Shown here: piece after piece, positions 1 to 8,164 of the stretch
Numbering within the stretch: the stretch's first letter is position 1
Layout: each line of letters begins with the position of its first letter
Assembly: GCA_963667715.1 (NCBI GenBank)
Contig: OY763926.1
Coordinates: 2,976,001 to 3,040,000 of the forward strand
Source of the DNA: JAFGDI01 sp963667715
GTDB lineage: Bacteria > Planctomycetota > Phycisphaerae > Sedimentisphaerales > SM23-30
Length of the DNA stretch: 64,000 bases
Reading direction: 5' to 3'
The notes under the pieces: model-generated
What the model saw: only the letters and a program-made list of their open reading frames with translations
What the model was told of the DNA's origin: nothing
Database searches by the model: none
Position numbers and translations under genes: made by a program

Positions 1-1
1 C

Positions 2-1456
2 GGTGTTGACGATGGTCATGGCGGATTTGATTATGTACCGTTATCAGTCAACGTAGCAGATAAATATTACGGCGAACAGGGACTAAGTGACCTGGAAGGC
101 ATGGCCGGAGAATGGCTAAGCGGCGATAGTGCAAGTGGTGGAAATCTGAACGAAGATAATATAGTCGATATGGCTGACTTTGGAGCAATGGCAGAGAACT
201 GGGAAAAAGTCAGTCCAGATGGTTTAGTAGCCCATTGGAAGCTGGATGACTGTGATGGGACAATAGCCAGAGATACTGCTGGTAACAGTGACGGTATACT
301 CACTAATATGGGTATGAACTGGACAAGCGGTGTTTACGGCAATGCACTGGCATTTGACGGGGTTGATGATTATGTTGAGATGCCGGGCTTTACCGGGGTC
401 AGCGGTCAGGAAAGCAGGACATGCAGTGCATGGATAAAAACCACTACAAATAATCGCCACATATTAACCTGGGGCACAACTGAGATTGGCAGTAAATGGA
501 CTATTCGCTTAAATGGTGACGGTATGCTGCGAGTTGAGGTTTCCGGCGGCTATATAAGTGGAAGTACAATGCTGACTGATGGTCAATGGCATAATATAGC
601 TGTTGTACTTGACAGTGACAGCGACCCGGATATAAGTGAAGTTCAACTATATATTGATGGTCAAGCAGAAATAACAGGCGGTTATGCTGGTTGTCCTATT
701 AATACATCAGCAACAGAGAATGTGAAGATCGGTGTTCATTATCAGGGCCTACAGTATTTTGACGGCCTGATCGATGATGTAAGGATATATAATACCGCCC
801 TGAGCAGTGAATATATATCTACAATTATACATGATGACAGTGTATGCCATTATTATTTCGACCAGTCACGCAGCAGCACTGCCTATAGTTATGTAAACAC
901 CAGTTTTAACGCTATTTTGAAGAATAATGCCGGCTGGCAGTATGATCTGAATAACAATAATGGCTGGCTCACATTTGACGGAGTAGACGACTTTGTTGAA
1001 CTGGAAGGCTTTAAGGGTATTACTGGCGGCGGTAGCCGGAGCTGTGTTATGCGAGTTAAAATAGATATCGACACCCGCCAGATATTATCCTGGGGCAGTG
1101 CAGAGCTTGGTGCCAAATGGGTAATAAGAACAAATGGCGACGGTACCCTGCGAGCAGAAGTAGGCGGAGGTTTCATATCAGGTACTACCAATATTATAGA
1201 TAATAACTGGCATTATATAGCTGTTGTGCTCGAAGATGATGGCAGTCCAAGTATTGACGAAGCCTTGCTGTATGTTGACGGCAATCTTGAACCTATCAGC
1301 AGCTCGGCGGCCTACGAAGTTAATACATCTGACAGCGTTAATGTTAAGATAGGTGTATCCGATATTGGTCTAAAATACTTCAAAGGCTCTATTGATGAGG
1401 CGGCGATATATGACCGTGCACTTTCTGGTGCAGAGATAGAGGTTTTGTGCAGATAA
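2..1456 (+). CDS. Dockerin-like/LamG secreted protein, 3' part only
   Basis: The reading frame is open from base 2, so the 5' end lies outside the window. What remains has a planctomycete dockerin-like segment (LEGMAGEWL, then NLNEDNIVDMADFGAMAENW, the acidic calcium-loop-like pattern), followed by two LamG/concanavalin-type domains that resemble each other, roughly codons 80-260 and 280-480 of the partial protein. Both LamG copies carry the pattern LxFDGVDDxVExxGFxG, a W-H-x-I/Y-A-V-V-L strand and a closing DExxIYDRAL or DDVRIYNTAL. No catalytic domain is visible in this part, so it is probably the carbohydrate-binding or anchoring tail of an exported enzyme or adhesin. It ends at a hairpin terminator. 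The first internal Met (base 101) is not a credible start because similarity continues upstream of it. Confidence 0.85.
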   Translation, partial: GVDDGHGGFDYVPLSVNVADKYYGEQGLSDLEGMAGEWLSGDSASGGNLNEDNIVDMADFGAMAENWEKVSPDGLVAHWKLDDCDGTIARDTAGNSDGILTNMGMNWTSGVYGNALAFDGVDDYVEMPGFTGVSGQESRTCSAWIKTTTNNRHILTWGTTEIGSKWTIRLNGDGMLRVEVSGGYISGSTMLTDGQWHNIAVVLDSDSDPDISEVQLYIDGQAEITGGYAGCPINTSATENVKIGVHYQGLQYFDGLIDDVRIYNTALSSEYISTIIHDDSVCHYYFDQSRSSTAYSYVNTSFNAILKNNAGWQYDLNNNNGWLTFDGVDDFVELEGFKGITGGGSRSCVMRVKIDIDTRQILSWGSAELGAKWVIRTNGDGTLRAEVGGGFISGTTNIIDNNWHYIAVVLEDDGSPSIDEALLYVDGNLEPISSSAAYEVNTSDSVNVKIGVSDIGLKYFKGSIDEAAIYDRALSGAEIEVLCR

Positions 1457-1483
1457 TAATTTAGTGAATTATAAGTAAGATTG

Positions 1484-1518
1484 AAAAAAGTGTTCGTCAA
1501 GGCGGGCACTTTTTTTTT
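1484..1518. terminator. Bidirectional terminator between convergent genes
   Basis: AAAAAAGTGTTCG pairs with CGGGCACTTTTTT, with two G-T wobbles, around a six-base loop. T runs lie on the plus strand after it and, through the A run, on the minus strand. It separates the LamG gene from the convergent antitoxin gene, whose stop sits at the edge of the T run. Confidence 0.85.
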
Positions 1519-1957
1519 ATTGTTTTTTAATTTTTTTTTCTTTTAGAAATAATGAAGGCTGAACTTTGAATCGTTCGCTGAGTAAGATTATATGTCTTTT
1601 GCTCAATTCTCTTTTACGGGAAAGAATCTTATTACCAAGAGAACGGTCGCCGAGTATTCGTCCTATATCAGAAGCGGTAAGACCATTCTCGTCAGCCAGA
1701 TATTGTAAGTAATCAATTCCATCACTATCGTCATTGTCAAAATAATAGCAGGCCACTTCAAACTCAGCAATGAGCTTAGAGAGCATATCAATATAATCTT
1801 TCTGGGCAGCTGTCGGCTTAGATATAGCAATAAGCTCGGAGAGTATTTCAACAGCTTTGTCATTGACGGCTTCACTTTTGATCGGGCGAAGGTCATAAAC
1901 AGTATTTATTAATTCACTCCATGTTTTAGGCATATCTTGTTTTATAGCAGATATCAT
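1517..1957 (-). CDS. higA: HigA-type antitoxin with HTH domain
   Basis: Helix-turn-helix antitoxin of the COG5499/HigA type, partner of the HigB-like toxin encoded just upstream. The N-terminal half is helical and acidic (ELIAISKPTAAQKDYIDML). The C-terminal half has the HTH (GLTASDIGRILGDRS, then LSKRHIILLSERF). I place the start at 1957 because a clear AAGGA Shine-Dalgarno lies 7 nt upstream of that ATG. The longer frame from 2005 would overlap the toxin by 23 nt and has no good ribosome site. By family knowledge it should neutralise the toxin and repress the pair by binding its promoter. Assignment to the family is by sequence pattern only. Confidence 0.85.
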   Translation of the reverse strand: MISAIKQDMPKTWSELINTVYDLRPIKSEAVNDKAVEILSELIAISKPTAAQKDYIDMLSKLIAEFEVACYYFDNDDSDGIDYLQYLADENGLTASDIGRILGDRSLGNKILSRKRELSKRHIILLSERFKVQPSLFLKEKKIKKQ

Positions 1958-1982
1958 ATTTAATTCCTTATCAGAACAACTT

Positions 1983-2267
1983 TTATCGTTTGGAGTACTC
2001 TGCATGAGTTAAAACGCATTCAGTTATTACTATTTTACCGGTATAACTAATAATGGCCTTTAGTCTGTATTTATTGCCAGAGATATTGAACCATACTTTA
2101 TTTTTTTCACCTTTAACAAGGTCGGCACTATTGTATGTATCTCTAATATCAGCAAATTTTTCCCACTGAGCTTTCCTGACAACATCAACCCAATGCTTCA
2201 ACGGGCCTTTAGCTTGAGGGTGTTTTTTGACGAATTTACTGATTTTGCCAAGACCAAGTACTTCCAT
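1983..2267 (-). CDS. higB: HigB-type mRNA interferase toxin
   Basis: Small basic protein of 94 aa with the HigB_toxin pattern: HPQAKGPLKHWVDVVRKAQW near the N terminus, NKVWFNISGNKYRLKAIISY in the centre, and the closing THAEYSK motif. Members cleave mRNA at the ribosome. The open frame runs upstream to 2426, but the ATG at 2267 is preceded by AAAGGAAAATACC, a good ribosome site, and gives the normal family length. The extra upstream residues are not HigB-like. Toxin precedes antitoxin, the usual order for higBA and the reverse of most toxin-antitoxin pairs. The unit sits alone between two exported-protein genes, as mobile or stabilising modules often do. Confidence 0.88.
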   Translation of the reverse strand: MEVLGLGKISKFVKKHPQAKGPLKHWVDVVRKAQWEKFADIRDTYNSADLVKGEKNKVWFNISGNKYRLKAIISYTGKIVITECVLTHAEYSKR

Positions 2268-2490
2268 ATGGTATTTTCCTTTAATTAACTTACAAATATA
2301 CCATAGCAAGATGTAGACATTTTGTCCACAAAAATAGCAATTTCTAAATTGGTTTACTGTTTTTTTATTTTTCAGGTTCACATTATCTCCCTTGACGACA
2401 TTACAATTTAAGGTATATAGTATCATTATAAATACATATAACTGATGTAAATTAGATGGTTTTTAGGACAATTGTAACGAAAGGGAATGA

Positions 2491-5298
2491 ATGAAACTTA
2501 AAATTGCACTAACTGTACTACTGCCAATTTTATCTACCAGCGTGTATGGTAAAATATTTTTTCAGGAAGATTTTGAATCAATTCCAGTATCAGCCGGTCA
2601 GGCGGATATTAGGTCAGGCAGTCTGGACTATCAATTTAACCGCGAAACAGGTAACAGGTTATATGTAAAAGATAACCAGACCAATGGCGTTCGGTTCAAG
2701 CTGGACGAAGCGGTTAGTAATCCTGGTAATAACGAGACTCGCTACCTGAGCTTCTGCCTGAAGAGTCTGAACAAGGACAATAATAACAAATTTGCCGGAG
2801 TTATTCTTTATAAAGATGGCGAAGAAGTGTTCGGCATGGGTAATGATTTCAGCACAGACGTCTTTAGCTTCTGGACAAGCGGCGGCAAAGGTATGCCGAT
2901 CGGTAATGCCAAGCGTTATGTTGACGACATCGTACATAAGATCGTGCTAGAGATCAAGTACAACGATAATGGGCCGGAGAAGCTGAGAATAGCACTCGAC
3001 CCAACCAGCCAAAGAAGCATGGAACGCCAGCCAGACCATATCTGGAGCAGCTATGAGATGGAACTGGCCTTTGACGAGATCAGAATCCGTTCAGGTAATA
3101 ATGATTGCAGCTGGGAATTTGATGAGCTGCGTATTGCTGATAACTGGAACTCGGTAATGCCATCGGATAACAATCCCGGTGAATATATCAATGGCATAAA
3201 GAAACGGCCAGTACCACTAGGTAAGCAGGAAGTAATTCTGGACGGAGTTGCAAGATTCTGGCCAAATTCTCTGACAGCTAAAGATATAGCACCATCACTG
3301 GCACTAGTTAAGCCACTGGAGGCTATCGGCAAGGTATCAGGCAACTGGCAGCTTAAGCCTCATTTTTACACTGCAAACGGCAAGAAATATGCCTACTTCA
3401 ATGTACCAGCGGAATATGACCTGTATGGAACCGGTGAGGTAATGGGTTCGCTGATCCGTAACGGGTATAAGGTGAAATATCAGAACTATGACAACCCGGT
3501 ATACGGCAGAGCAAACCAGATGTACCAGACTCATCCATGGGTACTGGGTTTACGTGAAGACGGCAGTGCATTTGGTATACTTTTTGATACAACCTGGATC
3601 TCGGAGCTTGACCTGAGAAATGGTATTTTATTCAGTGTAGATGATAATGCTCCATTTTTCCCTGTAATCGTAATTGACGGTAAAGACCCACAGGAAATAA
3701 TGACAAAGCTTGGTACACTTACCGGCACAATGCCTATGCCGCCCCGCTGGTCACTTGGCTATCAGCAGTGCAGATGGTCATATTATCCAGATGCAAGAGC
3801 ACGCGAGATAGCAGATACATTCCGCGAGAAGCAGATACCTTGTGATGTGATCTGGTTCGATATTCACTATATGGACGAATATCGTATCTTTACTTTTGAC
3901 AAGGGCCGCTACCCTGACCCTAAGGGAACGAATGATTACCTGCACAAAAACGGTTTCAAGGGTATCTGGATGATCGATCCGGGTGTGAAATATGAGTCTG
4001 GCTACTCTGTATTTGACGAAGGAACAGCTATAGACGGCTGGGTAAAAGATGCTTCAGGCAATACATTCAAAGGTCCGGTATGGCCTGGCGATTGTGCATT
4101 TCCTGATTTTACTATGCCGAAGGTACGTAAATGGTGGGCAGGTCTGTATAAAGACTTTATGGCAACCGGTATTGACGGTGTATGGAACGATATGAATGAG
4201 CCGGCAGTATTTGGCGGCGAAAATAATACTATGCCAATGGATAATATCCATCGCGGTGGCGACGGTCTACCAGAGGGCCCACATCAGCAGTATCATAATG
4301 TCTATGGAATGCTCATGACAAAAGCATCTCGCGAGGGTATTCAGGCAGCTAATCCTGATAAGCGTCCATTTGTACTTACTCGTGCTAATTATATTGGCGG
4401 TCATCGCTATGCGGCAACATGGACAGGCGATAATGGCGCAACATGGGAACATCTGAAATGGTCGATTCCAATGTCTATCAGTTTAGGTCTGTCTGGTCAG
4501 CCATTTAACGGGCCAGATATTGGTGGTTTTGCTCATAACGCAACAGAAGAACTTTGGGGCCACTGGATCGCATGCGGTGCGTTCTATCCATTCTGTCGCG
4601 CTCATACCAGTCTCGGTACCAATGATCAGGAGCCATGGGAATTTGGCCCTGAAGTAGAGCAGGCGGCCCGCACAGCTCTGGAACGTCGCTACAGACTTAT
4701 GCCATATCTTTATACAGCGTTTGTTGATTCTCATAATACAGGTATGCCAGTTATGCTGCCGGCGTATTTTGCTGATCCGACCGACCTAGCCCTTAGAATG
4801 GAACAGCAGGCATTTATGGTTGGCTCTGACCTGCTAATAACCCCTAAATGGGGTACGGACGTAAAGAAGCCATCAGGTAACTGGCCAGTAGTGAATCTTG
4901 TTGGCGAGAATAGTGCTGCTGATAAGTATCAGTGTGACATCCAGGTTAAACCTGGTTCTATTATCCCGCTTGGCCCGGTAGTACAGTCAACAGTAGAGAT
5001 CAAGACCAAACAGGAGCTTACCCTGCTGGTTGTGCCTGATACAGACGGTAATGCAGCAGGTGACCTTTATGAAGATGCTGGCGACGGCTATGAATATAAA
5101 AACGGTCAGTATTGCGTGTCAAGCTTTACTGCAAGCAAAGCAGGCAACAAGATCATTGTCAGCTGTAGCGGTCAGAAAGGTAAACTGGCAGCAAAAAGCC
5201 GTATTGTGTCAGTTGAAGTTATTGTAGATGGTAAGACATATACAGCCAAAGGCGACATTTATGCTCCAAAGGGCATAACAATTGACACTGGCAAATAA
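2491..5298 (+). CDS. Exported glycoside hydrolase family 31 enzyme
   Basis: A 935-aa GH31 protein (alpha-glucosidase/alpha-xylosidase superfamily). It has a signal peptide (residues 1-20, ending VYG), an N-terminal beta-sandwich resembling a laminin-G or family-16 type domain (about 22-230), the GH31 N-terminal domain (about 240-410), the TIM barrel (about 415-740) and C-terminal beta domains. The nucleophile is Asp567 in WNDMNEP and the acid/base is Asp647 in TGDNGATW. The barrel strand WFDIHYMDEYRIFTFD is typical. The start has AAAGGGA 5' of the ATG. It should act outside the cytoplasm on alpha-linked glucosides or xylosides; the exact specificity cannot be read from sequence. It is a single-gene unit with its own terminator. 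Confidence 0.94.
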   Translation: MKLKIALTVLLPILSTSVYGKIFFQEDFESIPVSAGQADIRSGSLDYQFNRETGNRLYVKDNQTNGVRFKLDEAVSNPGNNETRYLSFCLKSLNKDNNNKFAGVILYKDGEEVFGMGNDFSTDVFSFWTSGGKGMPIGNAKRYVDDIVHKIVLEIKYNDNGPEKLRIALDPTSQRSMERQPDHIWSSYEMELAFDEIRIRSGNNDCSWEFDELRIADNWNSVMPSDNNPGEYINGIKKRPVPLGKQEVILDGVARFWPNSLTAKDIAPSLALVKPLEAIGKVSGNWQLKPHFYTANGKKYAYFNVPAEYDLYGTGEVMGSLIRNGYKVKYQNYDNPVYGRANQMYQTHPWVLGLREDGSAFGILFDTTWISELDLRNGILFSVDDNAPFFPVIVIDGKDPQEIMTKLGTLTGTMPMPPRWSLGYQQCRWSYYPDARAREIADTFREKQIPCDVIWFDIHYMDEYRIFTFDKGRYPDPKGTNDYLHKNGFKGIWMIDPGVKYESGYSVFDEGTAIDGWVKDASGNTFKGPVWPGDCAFPDFTMPKVRKWWAGLYKDFMATGIDGVWNDMNEPAVFGGENNTMPMDNIHRGGDGLPEGPHQQYHNVYGMLMTKASREGIQAANPDKRPFVLTRANYIGGHRYAATWTGDNGATWEHLKWSIPMSISLGLSGQPFNGPDIGGFAHNATEELWGHWIACGAFYPFCRAHTSLGTNDQEPWEFGPEVEQAARTALERRYRLMPYLYTAFVDSHNTGMPVMLPAYFADPTDLALRMEQQAFMVGSDLLITPKWGTDVKKPSGNWPVVNLVGENSAADKYQCDIQVKPGSIIPLGPVVQSTVEIKTKQELTLLVVPDTDGNAAGDLYEDAGDGYEYKNGQYCVSSFTASKAGNKIIVSCSGQKGKLAAKSRIVSVEVIVDGKTYTAKGDIYAPKGITIDTGK

Positions 5299-5325
5299 TA
5301 ATTTCAAGGAAACGTAAATAATAAA

Positions 5326-5367
5326 GGGCATCTGGCTGTTGAATACAATGGTCAGGTGCCTTTTTTT
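5326..5367 (+). terminator. Rho-independent terminator after GH31 gene
   Basis: GGCATCTG pairs with CAGGTGCC (one G-T wobble) and is followed by seven T. Confidence 0.85.
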
Positions 5368-5410
5368 ATTCAGTTAAAAGTGTATATATGGCAACCAAAT
5401 ACTTTTTTTT

Positions 5411-5472
5411 AGTAATAAGTAACAAGTAATAAGAAATAAGCTTAGGTAACCGCCTTTGGCGGATGCTATTTT
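5411..5472 (+). repeat. Heptamer array (AGTAAYA family) with hairpin, copy 1
   Basis: Five consecutive 7-mers of the form AGTAATA / AGTAACA / AGAAATA / AGCTTAG, then a hairpin CCGCC-TTT-GGCGG and GCTATTTT. Related arrays are at 15961, 23571, 32669 and 36732, all in the same orientation. Confidence 0.75.
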
Positions 5473-5711
5473 AAAGGGGAAAGAGAATAGAAGATCAGAA
5501 CAATTCTGGATTAGAAGTCCTATAAAATGGGGGTAAATGGCTAAATTATAATAGTTTATTGTTTATTATTTTTACCTTGCCTATATCGAACTATTCGGAA
5601 ATAATAAAATATATGCTAGATTTGCACTAAATTTGCATATTGGGGACCAGAAAACAGATAGAAAACCCGCTATAATCCGGGAGAGATTAAGCTACACAAT
5701 GGGAAAGCAAT

Positions 5712-6509
5712 ATGAGCTGTAATAAGAATAGAAAAGATAATAAGATATTACTCGCCATTCCGGCCTATAACGAAGAGAAGTATCTGGAACAGGTGCTAGA
5801 TTCAGTTTCAGAATATATGGATAAGATCATGGTTCTGGACGATGGCAGCACGGATAATACCAAGAGGATACTGGCGAACCGAGACGATGTATGTTTTGTA
5901 AGTCATTCCTGCAACCACGGTTATGGCCAGGTAACAGCAGATATATTTTATTTTGCGAACTCCTATGGCTATGAATGGGTAATTACAATTGACTGCGACC
6001 TTCAGCATGAACCGAGCCAGATACCGAATTTTATAGAAGCTATAAAGGCTGACGATGCCGATATTATAAGCGGTTCAAGGTATATGGAGAACTCTCAGGT
6101 TAAGGATTTGCCTCCTACAGACAGACGGTTTATTAATCAGCAGATAGTTGAGCTGCTAAATCAGCGACTTAATCTGGAGCTAACTGACGCTTTTTGTGGA
6201 TTCAAGGCTTATCGTTCGGCAGCGGTAGCAAAGCTAGATCTAACCGAAAAAGGGTATGCCTTCCCGATGGAATTCTGGGTTCAGGCGATAGAGAATGGGC
6301 TAAGGATAAAAGAGATCCCTATATCGCTGGTATATAACGACCCAGACAGGCATTTCGGCGGGCAGCTGGACGATCCTAAGAAAAGGTTAAATCATTATTT
6401 AACTATATTTGAAAAGAGCATACAAAAGACTAATAATATAAACTTAGAAACGATATCAATATATGGCAATTGCAACAGAAAAATTCCAGGTAAAAAAACC
6501 TGCTCGTAA
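5712..6509 (+). CDS. Family 2 glycosyltransferase
   Basis: A 265-aa GT-A fold glycosyltransferase resembling dolichyl-phosphate mannose synthases and related polyprenyl-phosphate glycosyltransferases, but without C-terminal membrane helices. The N-terminal strand is LLAIPAYNEEKYLEQVL. The nucleotide-binding DDGSTDNT and the metal-binding DCDLQHEP are both present, followed by ISGSRYM and a GFKAYR segment. It should transfer a sugar from a nucleotide sugar; donor and acceptor are not readable. GGGA lies about 9 nt before the ATG. Its last 47 bases overlap the next gene in another frame, which points to translational coupling and a shared role. Confidence 0.85.
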   Translation: MSCNKNRKDNKILLAIPAYNEEKYLEQVLDSVSEYMDKIMVLDDGSTDNTKRILANRDDVCFVSHSCNHGYGQVTADIFYFANSYGYEWVITIDCDLQHEPSQIPNFIEAIKADDADIISGSRYMENSQVKDLPPTDRRFINQQIVELLNQRLNLELTDAFCGFKAYRSAAVAKLDLTEKGYAFPMEFWVQAIENGLRIKEIPISLVYNDPDRHFGGQLDDPKKRLNHYLTIFEKSIQKTNNINLETISIYGNCNRKIPGKKTCS

Positions 6510-8025
6510 CGGTGAGTTAATTACCGTTCCTGATCCAGAGCAGGCCCAAAGGGATTTTGATGCCAACATTAATAATATATTCAGTTCAGATGTTACTATA
6601 CTGGAGAGACCACTTTCTGAGTTAAGGAAGGAAATCCAGGCCCAGATCTGTCAGGCTCTTGCTGTGCCGGAGAGTAAATATTATATTACGGTCGGTCATC
6701 AGCCGGTATTTCATCATTGCGGTATATTGGCGAAGTATTTTCTGGCGCAATATTTAGCAGAAAATAGTCAAGGTCGTGTTTATAATTTTATTATAGACAC
6801 AGATACAATAGATCCTGTACTGGCACTGCCGGGCAAGGATTCAAATGGTAACAGCATTAATAATATCCCCCTGCTAGTCGATCACGGCCTGTTGCCAGCA
6901 GAATATCAGCCGTCGCCGTCACCGTGGGAGCTAAAGCGTTTGAAGGATATTTTCAGCTCTGAGTATATCACACCCAGATACGAAAAAGCGGCAGAACAGT
7001 TAATAGTAGATATCGAAAACAGTTCAAAAACAGCTCAGACAATATCAGAGCTGATCTCTATGATAAATCTGAACTATGCTGAGAGTTTAGGGTTAAAACG
7101 CTATGATATCCCTTCTTCTGTCTTGAGCGAGACACCGGGTTATATGCTATTTATCTATCATTTGATAAGCAATCCAGAGACCACGTGGGATAATTACAAT
7201 AGAGCTATAGCCGAATTTGAAAAAATAGAGCATCAGCACCGTTCTCCGATCCCGGCGTTAAAGCAAATTGATGATATGCTGGAGATGCCGTTTTGGATAA
7301 CCTCGGCTGGCTATCAGAGAATGCCGATGTATATCAATAAGGTAGATAAGTCAATTTGCTACGAAAGGGAAAAGGGGCAATTTATACATATTAAATTACC
7401 GGGGGGATATCAACAGCTTCGCGACACAATATTAAGCTCTAAGATCAGGATAAGGCCCAAAGCGGTAACATTTACAGCATTTACCAGACTGTTCTTTGCC
7501 GATTACTTTATCCACGGGATAGGCGGAGCTTATTATGACCGCATAACCGATTTGTTCATACAAAACCAATTTAGTATAGAGCCCCCTGCTTTTGCCTGTG
7601 CCAGTGCAACAGTTCAGCCGGACTTTGACACTGATATAACAGTCGAAAGAGCTGAGAAAGAGCTTAATAAAGCAATTTCTAAGCTCAGGGACTTTGAGAG
7701 CAACCCTCAGCGTTATGTAAGCTTTGCAGACAATACGGTAGAGGTTGCTGACCTGCTCAAGCAGAAGATGATCCTGATCGAGAAAAATCAGACATTGCGA
7801 GACGCTCGCGGGCCAAAGCATGAGCGTGAAGTGATCTTCAATGAGATAAAGGATATTAATGCTACGGTATGTGAAATGATGCCAGATATCCGCGAGAAAA
7901 TTGAAGAAGAGATAAAAAAAGCTAAAAAACAGCTGAAATCAGCGCAGGCTTCACAATATCGGGAACTGTTTTTTGGCCTTTTTGCCCCTGACCAGCTCAA
8001 TAAAATATTTGCCAATTCAATTTAA
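6463..8025 (+). CDS. Conserved hypothetical, BshC-like
   Basis: A 520-aa soluble protein of unknown function. The segment VGHQPVFHHCGILAKYFLAQYL (about residues 77-98, H-Q-P then G and K), followed by a strand ending DTDTID, resembles the N-terminal nucleotide-binding region of BshC, the cysteine-adding enzyme of bacillithiol synthesis. The C-terminal third is a charged coiled coil (about 400-505), which BshC also has. Similarity elsewhere is weak, so the function is open. The start lies inside the glycosyltransferase gene, has no Shine-Dalgarno of its own and is probably translated by coupling. No bshA- or bshB-like gene is in the window. Confidence 0.6.
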   Translation: MAIATEKFQVKKPARNGELITVPDPEQAQRDFDANINNIFSSDVTILERPLSELRKEIQAQICQALAVPESKYYITVGHQPVFHHCGILAKYFLAQYLAENSQGRVYNFIIDTDTIDPVLALPGKDSNGNSINNIPLLVDHGLLPAEYQPSPSPWELKRLKDIFSSEYITPRYEKAAEQLIVDIENSSKTAQTISELISMINLNYAESLGLKRYDIPSSVLSETPGYMLFIYHLISNPETTWDNYNRAIAEFEKIEHQHRSPIPALKQIDDMLEMPFWITSAGYQRMPMYINKVDKSICYEREKGQFIHIKLPGGYQQLRDTILSSKIRIRPKAVTFTAFTRLFFADYFIHGIGGAYYDRITDLFIQNQFSIEPPAFACASATVQPDFDTDITVERAEKELNKAISKLRDFESNPQRYVSFADNTVEVADLLKQKMILIEKNQTLRDARGPKHEREVIFNEIKDINATVCEMMPDIREKIEEEIKKAKKQLKSAQASQYRELFFGLFAPDQLNKIFANSI

Positions 8026-8164
8026 ACTGCTTATACTGCTGTTTTCCTTACTATTAGTTAACCAATGTGCGGCTACAGAAAAGGGTTTATCCGCAGCTGT
8101 GCATATCTTTATTTATCGGTAACTAAGTTGTATAGAACCGTACTAAGAAAATAGGAGACCATCT

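Larger units (their letters stand above)
5299..5711. other. Intergenic spacer with terminator and period-7 array
   Basis: No gene is seen. The spacer holds the GH31 terminator (5326-5367), a heptamer array plus small hairpin (5411-5472), and AT-rich sequence that should contain the promoter of the glycosyltransferase gene. Confidence 0.7.

Noticed and set aside
2268..2426. N-terminal extension of the HigB-like frame
   Set aside because: The ATG at 2267 has a ribosome site and the normal family start; the upstream residues are Cys-rich and unlike HigB.
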